A stretch of DNA of 64,000 bases from DASQZK01 sp963771005 (GCA_963771005.1 CAVYRO010000004.1:62001-126000), one strand, 5' to 3'. Shown: positions 17,971 through 28,404, counted from the stretch's first letter. Program-made: numbers and translations. Notes: generated by a model not told the origin, from the sequence alone.

Positions 17971-20900
17971 ATGGTTCATTCTTATACTCATTCCAGGCTG
18001 GTCAGGCTTTTTTTCATAGTGTTCCTTTTTGCACTAACAAATGCAGCATTATTTTCACAGCCCTATTTCTCTTCTTCGGATACGGTAAAAATAATGCCTC
18101 TCGGAAACTCGATCACCTATGGCCGTTATACCATTGAAACGAGACCTCCGGGATTGATCCCGGGACCCCGTCAGCCTCTCTGGCTGAAGCTGAATGAAGC
18201 GGGATTCCATATACATTTTGTAGGCAGCCAGTCAACGGGGTATGATCTCACACCGCCATTCGATCCATACCATGAAGGCCATCCCGGCTATCGTGATGAC
18301 CAGATCGCTGACAGTATCTATGCCTGGCTCACGGCGAACCCGGCAGATATCATCCTGCTCCATATAGGCACAAACGGCCTCGACGCCAGCTCAGCCGACG
18401 TGGAAAACATCCTGGATGAGATCGACCGTTATGAGCAGGATAACAACGACACGATCATCGTAATACTGGCAAGGATCATAAACCGGTCAACATACAGCAG
18501 CCTGACCACCACCTTTAATAACAATGTGGCGACCATGGCCCAGCTCAGGATAAATGCAGGAGACCAGATCGTAATGGTGGACATGGAAAACGGCGTGGGA
18601 ATTAATTATAATCTTGAACCGGCGGGGGATATGGAAGACCTGCTCCATCCCTTTTTGACGGGCCAGGAAAAGATGGGGCAGGGGTGGTTTCAAAAACTTG
18701 CACCCCTCCTTCCTTTCGACGGGTCCAGCTTTCCGCCTGCACCCACAAGCCTGGGCAATACAGGCACAACATTCAGCACCGCTTCTTTCTCATGGAATGA
18801 TAACTCCTACAGTGAACAGGGATTCATCCTGCAGAGATCTTCCGATTCACTTGCCGGGTATATGGATGTTGACACCATAGGTGCAAACAATACCTCGTTC
18901 ACAGATGCAGGGCTAAGTCCCGACACTAAATATTTTTACAGGCTGAGGGCATTTAATATCCTCGGCAACTCAACGAACTCCAATATCGTGGGAGCGACCA
19001 CTGCCTCCATCCCCTCGGGCGGCGACCTTCTGGCGCTGTGGCCGGTTGACAACAACGGGACGGACATGAGCGGCAACGGGAACAACCTGACGCCAGCCAA
19101 CGGGGCCGGGTTCTCGACCGATCACCAGGAAGGGACGCACTCGCTGCTGCTTGACGGTGTTGACGACTATGCGGCCTCTCCGGCGATCAACCTGGGCAAT
19201 ACCTTCACTCTGGCGATGTGGGTCAAGATCCCGTCGCGGTTCAATATCCAGACGATAATAGCCAACGGGAACTCGGGGGCCGCCAGCAACGGGTTCAAAC
19301 TCCTGGTGAACACCTATGCGACCAACGACCGGAAAGTCATTTTTGAGTCGGGCACAGGATCGGTTGCAAGCGTGACCACCACCAACACGAATGTTTTCGT
19401 CTTCGGGGTTTGGAACCATGTTGCCGTCACGGTCGACCGCACAACGGGATCGGCGCATATCTACTATAACGGCACGGACGCCACCGCCACATCGGCCTCA
19501 CACACCGGGTTCAAGAACAACGACGTGATCCGCCTGGGGCGCATGACCAATAACCTTTTTGCCATGGGCGGCAACATAGACGACGCCCGGATCTATAACC
19601 GGGTACTGACCCAGCCGGAGATCCAGGCCGTCATGTCGGGCTCCGTCCCGCCGGTGGTCAATGCACCGACGAACCTAACGGCGATGCTTTCGGCAAGCAA
19701 TGTACAGCTGAGCTGGACAGACAACAGCAACAACGAGGACGGCTTCCACGTAGAGCGGAGCCTTTCTCCGACGACGGGCTTCTCGGTTATCCATACGGTT
19801 GGAGCGGGCCAACAAAACTATACCGACAATACGGTGGTTGAAGGGACGCGGTATTACTACCGTGTACAGGCCTACAACAGCGAAACACAGTCGGGGTACA
19901 GCAATACGGCGACCATCCAGGTTGTCACTTCATCCCCTGCGGCACCCACGGCGTTGATGACAGGAAGCATCACTACCTCGTCGATCCAGCTCTCCTGGAC
20001 GGACAATTCGAATACGGAGGAGGGCTTCAAGGTTGAACGCTCTGCCGATTCGCTTTCGGGATACGTACAGACAGGCACCACGGGCATTGACGGCACCACG
20101 TTCACGGATATGAGCCTTTCGCCCGACACGAAGTATTTTTACAGGGTACGTTCGTACAACAGCATCGGCAACTCGGCGTACTCGAACATCGTGGGAGCGA
20201 CCACTGCCTCCATCCACTCGGGCGGCGACCTTCTGGCGCTGTGGCCGGTTGACAACAACGGGACGGACATGAGCGGCAACGGGAACAACCTGACGCCAGC
20301 CAACGGGGCCGGGTTCTCTACCGATCACCAGGAAGGGACGCACTCGCTGCTGCTTGACGGTGTTGACGACTATGCAGCCTCGCCGGCGATCAACCTGGGC
20401 AATACCTTCACCCTGGCGATGTGGGTCAAGATCCCGTCGCGGTTCAATATCCAGACAATAATAGCCAACGGGAACTCAGGGGCCGCCAGCAACGGGTTCA
20501 AACTCCTGGTGAACACCTATGCGACCAACGACCGGAAAGTCATTTTTGAGTCGGGCACAGGATCGGTTGCAAGCGTGACCACCACCAACACGAATGTTTT
20601 CGTCTTCGGGGTTTGGAACCATGTTGCCGTCACGGTCGACCGCACAACGGGATCGGCGCATATCTACTATAACGGCATGGACGCCACCGCCACATCGGCC
20701 TCACACACCGGGTTCAAGAACAACGACGTGATCCGCCTGGGGCGCATGACCAATAACCTTTTTGCCATGGGCGGCAACATAGACGACGCACGGATCTATA
20801 ACCGGGTACTGACCCAGCCGGAGATCCAGGCCGTCATGTCGGGCTCCGTCCCGCCGGTGGTCAATGCACCGACGAACCTAACGGCGATGCTTTCGGCAAG

Positions 20901-23598
20901 CAATGTACAGCTGAGCTGGACAGACAACAGCAACAACGAGGACGGCTTCCACGTAGAGCGGAGCCTTTCTCCGACAACGGGCTTCTCGGTTATCCATACG
21001 GTTGGAGCGGGCCAACAAAACTATACCGACAATACGGTGGTTGAAGGGACGCGGTATTACTACCGTGTACAGGCCTACAACAGCGAAACACAGTCGGGGT
21101 ACAGCAATACGGCGACCATCCAGGTTGTCACTTCATCCCCTGCGGCACCCACGGCGTTGATGACAGGAAGTATCACTACCTCGTCGATCCAGCTCTCCTG
21201 GACGGACAATTCGAATACGGAGGAGGGCTTCAAGGTTGAACGCTCTGCCGATTCGCTTTCGGGATACGTACAGACAGGCACCACGGGCATTGACGGCACC
21301 ACGTTCACGGATATGAGCCTTTCGCCCGACACGAAGTATTTTTACAGGGTACGTTCGTACAACAGCATCGGCAACTCGGCGTACTCGAACATCGTGGGAG
21401 CGACCACTGCCTCCATCCCCTCGGGCGGCGACCTTCTGGCGCTGTGGCCGGTTGACAACAACGGGACGGACATGAGCGGCAACGGGAACAACCTGACGCC
21501 AGCCAACGGGGCCGGGTTCTCTACCGATCACCAGGAAGGGACGCACTCGCTGCTGCTTGACGGTGTTGACGACTATGCAGCCTCGCCGGCGATCAACCTG
21601 GGCAATACCTTCACCCTGGCGATGTGGGTCAAGATCCCGTCGCGGTTCAATATCCAGACAATAATAGCCAACGGGAACTCAGGGGCCGCCAGCAACGGGT
21701 TCAAACTCCTGGTGAACACCTATGCGACCAACGACCGGAAAGTCATTTTTGAGTCGGGCACAGGATCGGTTGCAAGCGTGACCACCACCAACACGAATGT
21801 TTTCGTCTTCGGGGTTTGGAACCATGTTGCCGTCACGGTCGACCGCACAACGGGATCGGCGCATATCTACTATAACGGCATGGACGCCACCGCCACATCG
21901 GCCTCACACACCGGGTTCAAGAACAACGACGTGATCCGCCTGGGGCGCATGACCAATAACCTTTTTGCCATGGGCGGCAACATAGACGACGCACGGATCT
22001 ATAACCGGGTACTGACCCAGCCGGAGATCCAGGCCGTCATGTCGGGCTCCGTCCCGCCGGTGGTCAATGCACCGACGAACCTAACGGCGATGCTTTCGGC
22101 AAGCAATGTACAGCTGAGCTGGACAGACAACAGCAACAACGAGGACGGCTTCCACGTAGAGCGGAGCCTTTCTCCGACAACGGGCTTCTCGGTTATCCAT
22201 ACGGTTGGAGCGGGCCAACAAAACTATACCGACAATACGGTGGTTGAAGGGACGCGGTATTACTACCGTGTACAGGCCTACAACAGCGAAACACAGTCGG
22301 GGTACAGCAATACGGCGACCATCCAGGTTGTCACTTCATCCCCTGCGGCACCCACGGCGTTGATGACAGGAAGTATCACTACCTCGTCGATCCAGCTCTC
22401 CTGGACGGACAATTCGAATACGGAGGAGGGCTTCAAGGTTGAACGCTCTGCCGATTCGCTTTCGGGATACGTACAGACAGGCACCACGGGCATTGACGGC
22501 ACCACGTTCACGGATATGAGCCTTTCGCCCGACACGAAGTATTTTTACAGGGTACGTTCGTACAACAGCATCGGCAACTCGGCGTACTCGAACATCGTGG
22601 GAGCGACCACTGCCTCCATCCCCTCGGGCGGCGACCTTCTGGCGCTGTGGCCGGTTGACAACAACGGGACGGACATGAGCGGCAACGGGAACAACCTGAC
22701 GCCAGCCAACGGGGCCGGGTTCTCTACCGACCACCAGGAAGGGACGCACTCGCTGCTGCTTGACGGTGTTGACGACTATGCAGCCTCGCCGGCGATCAAC
22801 CTGGGCAATACCTTCACCCTGGCGATGTGGGTCAAGATCCCGTCGCGGTTCAATATCCAGACAATAATAGCCAACGGGAACTCGGGGGCCGCCAGCAACG
22901 GGTTCAAACTCCTGGTGAACACCTATGCGACCAACGACCGGAAGATATCCTTCGAGACCGGGAACGGAACGGTTGCGAACATTTCCAGGTCGGCAGCCAA
23001 TGTATTTGCTTTCGGTATATGGAACCACATGGCAGTGACGGTCAACCGGACCACCGGCTCAGCCCGTATCTACTATAACGGTATCGATGTTACCGTGGAT
23101 GTTGCTTCGCATACCGCCTTCAAGAACAACGATGTGATACATCTCGGCCGTATGACTAACAATCTTTTTGCAATGGGAGGAAACCTTGACGATATCAGGA
23201 TCTACAACAGGGTCCTTTCACAGCCGGAGGTACAATCCCTGATGACGCCTCCCCCGATGGCATTTTCAGGACTTTCCGGTGACGGATTGAACAGCGATCC
23301 ATTGACTAGCCTGGACGAGTTGAAGGTTGATACTGATGATCATGGCCTTGCCGGGGATGCCGGGAAATCGCTGAAGATCTATCCGAATCCTTTCACTGAC
23401 GAACTGCATATTTCCAACACGGAAGGATACAATCGCATTGAATTGTTGGATGTTTCGGGCAAGATACTTGAATTACTAAAGGTGGAAGGTCTGCCGGTAT
23501 ATACGATGAATACCGGAAACCTTAAACCGGGGATGTACATCCTGAGGATCACAGGCAATAACGGCAATCTATCGATGATTAAGGTAATTAAGTTCTGA
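17971..23598 (+). CDS. Giant T9SS-secreted SGNH hydrolase with FN3 and LamG-like repeats
   Basis: 1875 residues. A signal peptide (~1-30, ending NAALFSQ) is followed by an SGNH/GDSL hydrolase domain (~36-250) with IMPLGNSITYG (nucleophile Ser47), LLHIGTNG and DLLHPFLTG (Asp-x-x-His). Then come FN3 (~257-346) and [LamG-like, FN3, FN3] three times with a 401-residue period from ~351. A fourth LamG (~1554-1755), a linker and a C-terminal T9SS sorting domain (~1800-1875, YPNPFTDELHIS...GMYILRITG) end the protein. LamG units contain LLLDGVDDYAAS and MWVKIPS, as in concanavalin-like lectin domains. It should be exported by Sec, carried over the outer membrane by the type IX system and possibly anchored to the surface. 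An esterase acting on the locus's own acylated polysaccharide is a reasonable guess. The repeats are almost identical at DNA level. Confidence 0.9.
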   Translation: MVHSYTHSRLVRLFFIVFLFALTNAALFSQPYFSSSDTVKIMPLGNSITYGRYTIETRPPGLIPGPRQPLWLKLNEAGFHIHFVGSQSTGYDLTPPFDPYHEGHPGYRDDQIADSIYAWLTANPADIILLHIGTNGLDASSADVENILDEIDRYEQDNNDTIIVILARIINRSTYSSLTTTFNNNVATMAQLRINAGDQIVMVDMENGVGINYNLEPAGDMEDLLHPFLTGQEKMGQGWFQKLAPLLPFDGSSFPPAPTSLGNTGTTFSTASFSWNDNSYSEQGFILQRSSDSLAGYMDVDTIGANNTSFTDAGLSPDTKYFYRLRAFNILGNSTNSNIVGATTASIPSGGDLLALWPVDNNGTDMSGNGNNLTPANGAGFSTDHQEGTHSLLLDGVDDYAASPAINLGNTFTLAMWVKIPSRFNIQTIIANGNSGAASNGFKLLVNTYATNDRKVIFESGTGSVASVTTTNTNVFVFGVWNHVAVTVDRTTGSAHIYYNGTDATATSASHTGFKNNDVIRLGRMTNNLFAMGGNIDDARIYNRVLTQPEIQAVMSGSVPPVVNAPTNLTAMLSASNVQLSWTDNSNNEDGFHVERSLSPTTGFSVIHTVGAGQQNYTDNTVVEGTRYYYRVQAYNSETQSGYSNTATIQVVTSSPAAPTALMTGSITTSSIQLSWTDNSNTEEGFKVERSADSLSGYVQTGTTGIDGTTFTDMSLSPDTKYFYRVRSYNSIGNSAYSNIVGATTASIHSGGDLLALWPVDNNGTDMSGNGNNLTPANGAGFSTDHQEGTHSLLLDGVDDYAASPAINLGNTFTLAMWVKIPSRFNIQTIIANGNSGAASNGFKLLVNTYATNDRKVIFESGTGSVASVTTTNTNVFVFGVWNHVAVTVDRTTGSAHIYYNGMDATATSASHTGFKNNDVIRLGRMTNNLFAMGGNIDDARIYNRVLTQPEIQAVMSGSVPPVVNAPTNLTAMLSASNVQLSWTDNSNNEDGFHVERSLSPTTGFSVIHTVGAGQQNYTDNTVVEGTRYYYRVQAYNSETQSGYSNTATIQVVTSSPAAPTALMTGSITTSSIQLSWTDNSNTEEGFKVERSADSLSGYVQTGTTGIDGTTFTDMSLSPDTKYFYRVRSYNSIGNSAYSNIVGATTASIPSGGDLLALWPVDNNGTDMSGNGNNLTPANGAGFSTDHQEGTHSLLLDGVDDYAASPAINLGNTFTLAMWVKIPSRFNIQTIIANGNSGAASNGFKLLVNTYATNDRKVIFESGTGSVASVTTTNTNVFVFGVWNHVAVTVDRTTGSAHIYYNGMDATATSASHTGFKNNDVIRLGRMTNNLFAMGGNIDDARIYNRVLTQPEIQAVMSGSVPPVVNAPTNLTAMLSASNVQLSWTDNSNNEDGFHVERSLSPTTGFSVIHTVGAGQQNYTDNTVVEGTRYYYRVQAYNSETQSGYSNTATIQVVTSSPAAPTALMTGSITTSSIQLSWTDNSNTEEGFKVERSADSLSGYVQTGTTGIDGTTFTDMSLSPDTKYFYRVRSYNSIGNSAYSNIVGATTASIPSGGDLLALWPVDNNGTDMSGNGNNLTPANGAGFSTDHQEGTHSLLLDGVDDYAASPAINLGNTFTLAMWVKIPSRFNIQTIIANGNSGAASNGFKLLVNTYATNDRKISFETGNGTVANISRSAANVFAFGIWNHMAVTVNRTTGSARIYYNGIDVTVDVASHTAFKNNDVIHLGRMTNNLFAMGGNLDDIRIYNRVLSQPEVQSLMTPPPMAFSGLSGDGLNSDPLTSLDELKVDTDDHGLAGDAGKSLKIYPNPFTDELHISNTEGYNRIELLDVSGKILELLKVEGLPVYTMNTGNLKPGMYILRITGNNGNLSMIKVIKF
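18985..22943 (+). repeat. 1203-bp tandem repeat, about 3.3 copies, inside the SGNH/LamG gene
   Basis: The string ATCGTGGGAGCGACCACTGC recurs at 18985, 20188, 21391 and 22594, exactly 1203 bases (401 codons) apart. Copies differ at only a handful of positions, for example Pro/His in ASI(P/H)SGGD and Thr/Met in NG(T/M)DAT. Identity of the fourth, partial copy stops abruptly at 22943, in the middle of a LamG domain, after which the sequence diverges. Each unit holds one LamG and two FN3 modules. Confidence 0.95.
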
Positions 23599-23623
23599 TT
23601 CCTCCCTTCCTTTTATAGTCAGA

Positions 23624-23693
23624 CCCTGAAAAGGTGCTGATCATACACGGACGCAAGCCGTGGATGACCGGCATCTTTTCAGGGTTTTTTTTC
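23624..23693 (+). terminator. Terminator after the SGNH/LamG gene
   Basis: CCCTGAAAAGGTGC pairs with GCATCTTTTCAGGG (one G-T wobble position) and is followed by eight T. A second small hairpin, CACGG...CCGTG, sits in the loop. It lies 26 bases after the stop codon. Confidence 0.85.
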
Positions 23694-24092
23694 TCCCGGA
23701 TTACGCCAGTACTTTATGCCGTATGTTTTTTTAAAAGTCACTTCCGTCTTCTCCTTTCCGTTCGTCACAGTTTTTCGTCCGTTTGTCACAAGTAATATTA
23801 TATCCATTACGCGTTTTCCCCAGGACTTTCAAAAATGCTCCATTTTATCCGGGATCCGGAAATTTCTTCCCTTCAATGTTTAAGGTTTTGACTTACAGGA
23901 CAATTGAATTGTCCCATACCGGACACTAATTTATAAAGCGTCTAAATTTTAACCGGATATTAACACTTTTCCTTCCTTTTATAACCCTTTCCATCGAATA
24001 TTCGTAATATCATCGAGTTTTCATCTTTCGTCAACCTAATCAAGTAGCTAATCCATTTTTTTAAACTATTTATCAAAAGGAGACTTATTGGT
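23694..24092. promoter_or_regulatory. Upstream region of the PL14 gene with a palindrome and a direct repeat
   Basis: The 399-base gap holds the perfect palindrome GGACAATTGAATTGTCC at 23898-23914 (8-base arms, one central base). It also holds a 12-base direct repeat CCGTTYGTCACA at 23758-23769 and 23779-23790, 21 bases apart, i.e. two helical turns. Both look like candidate regulator-binding sites for the lyase gene. An AGGAG-like string lies about 10 bases before the ATG at 24093, unusual for this phylum. Confidence 0.4.
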
Positions 24093-27000
24093 ATGAGACG
24101 AACTTTATGCACTCTTATGCTCCTGGGCTCAGCATTTCTGGTGCGGGCACAGACCAATGTATTTAACATTTTATACAAACACGATTTTAACAATGACACC
24201 CCCGGGTTATACGACCAGGATGAGTGGCGCAGTGACTGGAACAGTCCGGCCTATTACAATGGCATGGATAAGACACAGATTGTGGACTGCCCTGACGGTA
24301 ACAGGGTGATGAAATGGAACTATCCCAAAGGATCCGTCGGCCCGTCAGCCGGGGGAGGACAATGGGAAGCGCCGTTTACGGGCCAGGATGAAGTTTATAT
24401 GTCCTATAATATAAAGTTCAGGCCCGGGTTTAATTGGGTGGAAGGAGGAAAACTCCCCGGTCCCGGAGGCGGACCCGCATATGGAAGCGGTACGCCCATG
24501 GAATGGGATGAAGGTTTCAGTGCCCGGTTAATGTGGCGTTATGGAGACAATGCAGGGAAGGTAATGTTTTATGCATATTACCAGGATAAGCCCGGTCTTT
24601 ATGGTGCAGGGCATCCCTTCGCAGATTATGTATTGAATACCAATCCCGAGCGGTGGTACAATATTACGATACGGTGCGTATTGAATTCCATTGATCCGGC
24701 AAGGCTGGTCACTGATCCGCAACACGCGGGAAATCATGACGGGATCCTGGAGGGATATATTGATGGTGTGCTTATGACATCCATAACAGGTCTCTCTTTC
24801 AGGAACCTGCCTTCTATCAAGATCGATAAGATGCACATCACCTCATTTTTCGGTGGCAGCGGTGCCAATTATGCCGCGGTAAACGATGAATGGGCTTATC
24901 TCGACGATGTTTATCTTTTCACCTATGCTTCCGGGATGAATGTTCCACGGGGACACACTCCCAGTCCGGCAGGAAGAGTTCTTGAACTTCCCAACATGAA
25001 GGGGGCGATAGCAGGGGCGGCTCCCGCAGTGCCTTCATCCCTGACCGTAACCGGGAAAAGTACTGCAACGGCTTCCCTTAAATGGGCCGACAATTCCAGG
25101 GATGAAAGCGGGTACAGGCTGGAGAGGTCAACTGACGGAGTGGTCTATACCCTGGTCAGCAACCTTGCTTCGAATTCAACAACTTTCCAGGATGCCGGTC
25201 TTAAAGCGGGAACAAAATATTTCTACCGTGTGAGATCATATAATTCCTATGGCAGCTCGTTATGGTCGAATATCACGTCTGTTACCACGGATTTTTCACT
25301 GGGAACGACTCCCGGTAGTACGGTAGCTTGCTGGACCTTCGACAACAACTGCACAGATAAGAGCGGTAATAACAATAACCTTTCGCTGTATAACGGAGCA
25401 ACTTATTCGACCGATTTTAAGCAAGGGGGTTACTCCCTGAGTCTCGACGGGTCGAATGACTATGCGGCAAGCAACACGATGAACCTTGGCGATGAATTCT
25501 CCCTGGCCATGTGGGTGAAGATCACTTCAGGGAGGTCAAATATCCAGACACTTGCCGCGAACGGTGCTTCCGGTGCTTCAAGTAATGGCTTTAAGTTCCT
25601 TGTGAATACATACGCCACCACGGATTGTAAGCTCTCATTTGAATCAGGCGACGGTTCAGCCCCTGCAGTGACCCGGAGCGACGCAGGCGTATTTAAATTT
25701 GATCAGTGGAATTATGTTGTAGCGACGGCCAACAGGCTTACCGGATCAGTGCGCCTGTATTATAACGGCACGGATGTTACATCTTCAGCCGGGATCCATA
25801 AGAATTTCAAGAACAACGATATTCTAAGGCTGGGGAGGATGACGAACAATATTTACGGCATGAAAGGTACGATCGATCACGTAGATGTATATACAAAGGT
25901 ACTCACCCTTGCTGAGGTTCAGTCTTCCATGGCCGCTTTCGATCCTTCCGCAGTGAATGCCCCCGGTAACCTGGCGGCTTCATCCTCTGCCGGGAAGGTT
26001 ATCCTGAACTGGAAGGACAATTCGGCCGACGAGACCGGGTTCCAGTTGGAAAGGAGTGCAGCCGCAGGAAGTGGTTTCACGGTTATTAAAAGCCTGGCCG
26101 CCGGTGTCACAACCTTTACCGACACACAGGTTCTTGCCGGCTCCACGTACTATTACCGTGTAAAAGCAATGAAAGTCAACGCCGGTTCTGCTTACAGCAA
26201 TACGGCTTCGGTAGTTGTTGTTTTGCCCGCCCCGGCCATTCCGTCAAGTCTTTCAGCAGGAAATGTGACAACATCTTCTGTGACGCTTAACTGGAAGAAC
26301 AATGATACGTATGCGGCAGGGTTCCGGATCGACCGGTCTGCTTCCCCTACATCGGGATTCCTTCAGATCGCCAGCCCGGCGGCAGGAATCACAAGTTATA
26401 CGGATTCAAACCTGAGCGAAGGGACAACCTATTACTACCGGATGATGGCTTACAATTCAACCGGAAATTCAGCATGGTCTTCAACAGTTTCCGCAACCAC
26501 CTCAGCAGTGGTAATGGATCAGTCGAGCCTGTTGGCCTACTGGCCACTCGATAATAACGGTTCGGATTTTACGGGACATGGTTACAATCTTTCGCTTTAC
26601 TATGGCAGCGGATTTACAAGCAGCCATAGAGAAGGCTCGGGCTCTCTGCTTTTGAACGGTTCCAATGAATGTGCCACGTCCCCCTCAATTGATCCGGGGA
26701 ATGAATTCACGATCACTGCCTGGGTAAATATCCCCTCCGGCAGGCCCAACATACAGACCTTAATAGCAAACGGATCCTCGGGATCCGCCGCGAATGGATT
26801 CAAGATCCTTGTCAACACTTATGCAACCACCGACAGGAAAATTTCGTTCGAATCGGGAGATGGAAGCTCATCTTCCATTACGCGGAGTGATGCTGGCGTC
26901 TTTGAATTTGACCGCTGGAATTTCATTGCCGTAACCGTGAATAAAAGCAGCGGCGCAGCAAGGTTGTATTACAACGGTAAGGATGTCACAGCAACTTCAG

Positions 27001-28388
27001 CCAGTCATACCCGCTTCAATACCTCTGCCCCTATGATGCTCGGTATCATGTCCAATGGGCTCTTCGGAATGTATGGTCAGCTTGATGAGGTGAGGATCTA
27101 TAAAAAAGTTCTGACTCCCACGGGTGTCCAGTCTGCCATGTACGGGACCGTAATCTCAGGTCCTACCGAATTGTCTGCAAGGAATATCACCTGGAATTCA
27201 TTGGAATTAACCTGGAAAGACAATGCAGAAAATGAACTGAGTTACGATGTCGAGCGTTCACAGGATCCACTGTCAGGGTTTGTCAGGATCGCCAGGCTTG
27301 GAGCGGGCGCCGTATCGTGCCAGGATACAGGATTGAATGCCGATGCCGGTTATTATTACCGCGTCAGGGCTGTGAATGCATCGGGAAGTTCAGCATGGTC
27401 GAACATCATTTCAGTACGGACGAATTCCCGGCCGCTCTCGGTCTCCGACATGTACGCCTACTGGCCGCTCGACGGCAAAGGCACTGACCTGACCGGACAC
27501 GGCTATGATCTGACCCTGTACAACGGCCCGGCATGGTCCTCCGATAAAAAACAGGGAAGTGCCTCGATCCTCTTCGACGGAACGAATGACTTTGCCTCTT
27601 CGCCCGTGTTGAATCCGGGGAATGACTTTACCCTTTCGATGTGGGTTAAGATACCATCCGGACAGTACGGTATCCAGACGCTCATGGCCAATGGCGCATC
27701 AGGTGCAGCCAGCGCCGGATTTAAGCTCTACGTTAATACCTATGGTACGGCCGACCGGAAAATTGCCTTTGAATCGGGCGATGGTTCCACTTCGGCAATC
27801 ACCCGTACCAATGTTGCCGTCTTCGGCCTGGGAACATGGAACTTCATTGCCGTCACAGTCAACCGCAGCAGTGGTTCTGTCAGACTTTACTATAACGGCA
27901 ATGATGTAACCGCCTCATCCGGATCTCATGCGAAGTTTAAAACAGACGGCGTTATCCGGCTCGGGAGCATGATCAATAATATATGTCAGATGAAGGGACA
28001 CCTTGACGATGTACGGATTTACGACAGGATATTGACCTCTCCGGAGATCGGGAGCATCATGGATTACAGCTCCTCCGGTTCCAAGGCAGCCAAATCCTTT
28101 GAAACAGATGCCGGCTCTGCTTCCCCTGGAGCTAAAGAAGCTGTCAAACCGGAATTTGAATTCACCGTTTTTCCGAATCCTTTCGCAAACAGCATCAATA
28201 TCTCCAATGCAAGCGAGATCCAAAGGGTTGAGATCATCGACCTCACCGGTAAGATTCTCAGGAGCGTTAAGGGAGATGATGAATCCGTCTGCACAATTGA
28301 CACTGAAAATTTAGTTCCGGGGATTTACCTGGTAAGGATCACGGGGAAAGACAATCTCGTTACGGTCCTAAAGGCGATCCGGAATTAG
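24093..28388 (+). CDS. T9SS-secreted PL14-like polysaccharide lyase with FN3 and LamG modules
   Basis: 1431 residues. The signal peptide (1-20, ...FLVRAQ) precedes a domain (~24-280) that resembles polysaccharide lyase family 14: VYMSYNIKFRPGFNWVEGGK, GFSARLMWR, and VMFYAYYQ. Lys120 in GGKLPG and the tyrosines at ~160-163 sit where I recall the catalytic Lys and Tyr of PL14 alginate/glucuronan lyases; this is from memory, not an alignment. Then follow FN3 (~310-400), LamG (~410-610), two FN3, LamG (~810-1010), FN3, LamG (~1115-1315) and a T9SS sorting domain (~1350-1431, FPNPFANSINIS). The modules are related to those of the 17971 gene but diverged from one another. It may release or trim the exopolysaccharide made by this locus; substrate is inferred. 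Confidence 0.82.
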   Translation: MRRTLCTLMLLGSAFLVRAQTNVFNILYKHDFNNDTPGLYDQDEWRSDWNSPAYYNGMDKTQIVDCPDGNRVMKWNYPKGSVGPSAGGGQWEAPFTGQDEVYMSYNIKFRPGFNWVEGGKLPGPGGGPAYGSGTPMEWDEGFSARLMWRYGDNAGKVMFYAYYQDKPGLYGAGHPFADYVLNTNPERWYNITIRCVLNSIDPARLVTDPQHAGNHDGILEGYIDGVLMTSITGLSFRNLPSIKIDKMHITSFFGGSGANYAAVNDEWAYLDDVYLFTYASGMNVPRGHTPSPAGRVLELPNMKGAIAGAAPAVPSSLTVTGKSTATASLKWADNSRDESGYRLERSTDGVVYTLVSNLASNSTTFQDAGLKAGTKYFYRVRSYNSYGSSLWSNITSVTTDFSLGTTPGSTVACWTFDNNCTDKSGNNNNLSLYNGATYSTDFKQGGYSLSLDGSNDYAASNTMNLGDEFSLAMWVKITSGRSNIQTLAANGASGASSNGFKFLVNTYATTDCKLSFESGDGSAPAVTRSDAGVFKFDQWNYVVATANRLTGSVRLYYNGTDVTSSAGIHKNFKNNDILRLGRMTNNIYGMKGTIDHVDVYTKVLTLAEVQSSMAAFDPSAVNAPGNLAASSSAGKVILNWKDNSADETGFQLERSAAAGSGFTVIKSLAAGVTTFTDTQVLAGSTYYYRVKAMKVNAGSAYSNTASVVVVLPAPAIPSSLSAGNVTTSSVTLNWKNNDTYAAGFRIDRSASPTSGFLQIASPAAGITSYTDSNLSEGTTYYYRMMAYNSTGNSAWSSTVSATTSAVVMDQSSLLAYWPLDNNGSDFTGHGYNLSLYYGSGFTSSHREGSGSLLLNGSNECATSPSIDPGNEFTITAWVNIPSGRPNIQTLIANGSSGSAANGFKILVNTYATTDRKISFESGDGSSSSITRSDAGVFEFDRWNFIAVTVNKSSGAARLYYNGKDVTATSASHTRFNTSAPMMLGIMSNGLFGMYGQLDEVRIYKKVLTPTGVQSAMYGTVISGPTELSARNITWNSLELTWKDNAENELSYDVERSQDPLSGFVRIARLGAGAVSCQDTGLNADAGYYYRVRAVNASGSSAWSNIISVRTNSRPLSVSDMYAYWPLDGKGTDLTGHGYDLTLYNGPAWSSDKKQGSASILFDGTNDFASSPVLNPGNDFTLSMWVKIPSGQYGIQTLMANGASGAASAGFKLYVNTYGTADRKIAFESGDGSTSAITRTNVAVFGLGTWNFIAVTVNRSSGSVRLYYNGNDVTASSGSHAKFKTDGVIRLGSMINNICQMKGHLDDVRIYDRILTSPEIGSIMDYSSSGSKAAKSFETDAGSASPGAKEAVKPEFEFTVFPNPFANSINISNASEIQRVEIIDLTGKILRSVKGDDESVCTIDTENLVPGIYLVRITGKDNLVTVLKAIRN

Positions 28389-28404
28389 TGCTGATCCTTG
28401 TTTG

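Noticed and set aside
22336..23028. 230-codon and similar minus-strand frames repeated every 1203 bases inside the giant gene
   Set aside because: Shadow frames of the tandem repeat; the plus-strand frame encodes clear LamG and FN3 domains.
17971..28388. Adjacent giant genes as one gene duplicated
   Set aside because: They share FN3, LamG and sorting modules, but the N-terminal catalytic domains are unrelated (SGNH versus PL14-like) and the shared modules are diverged.
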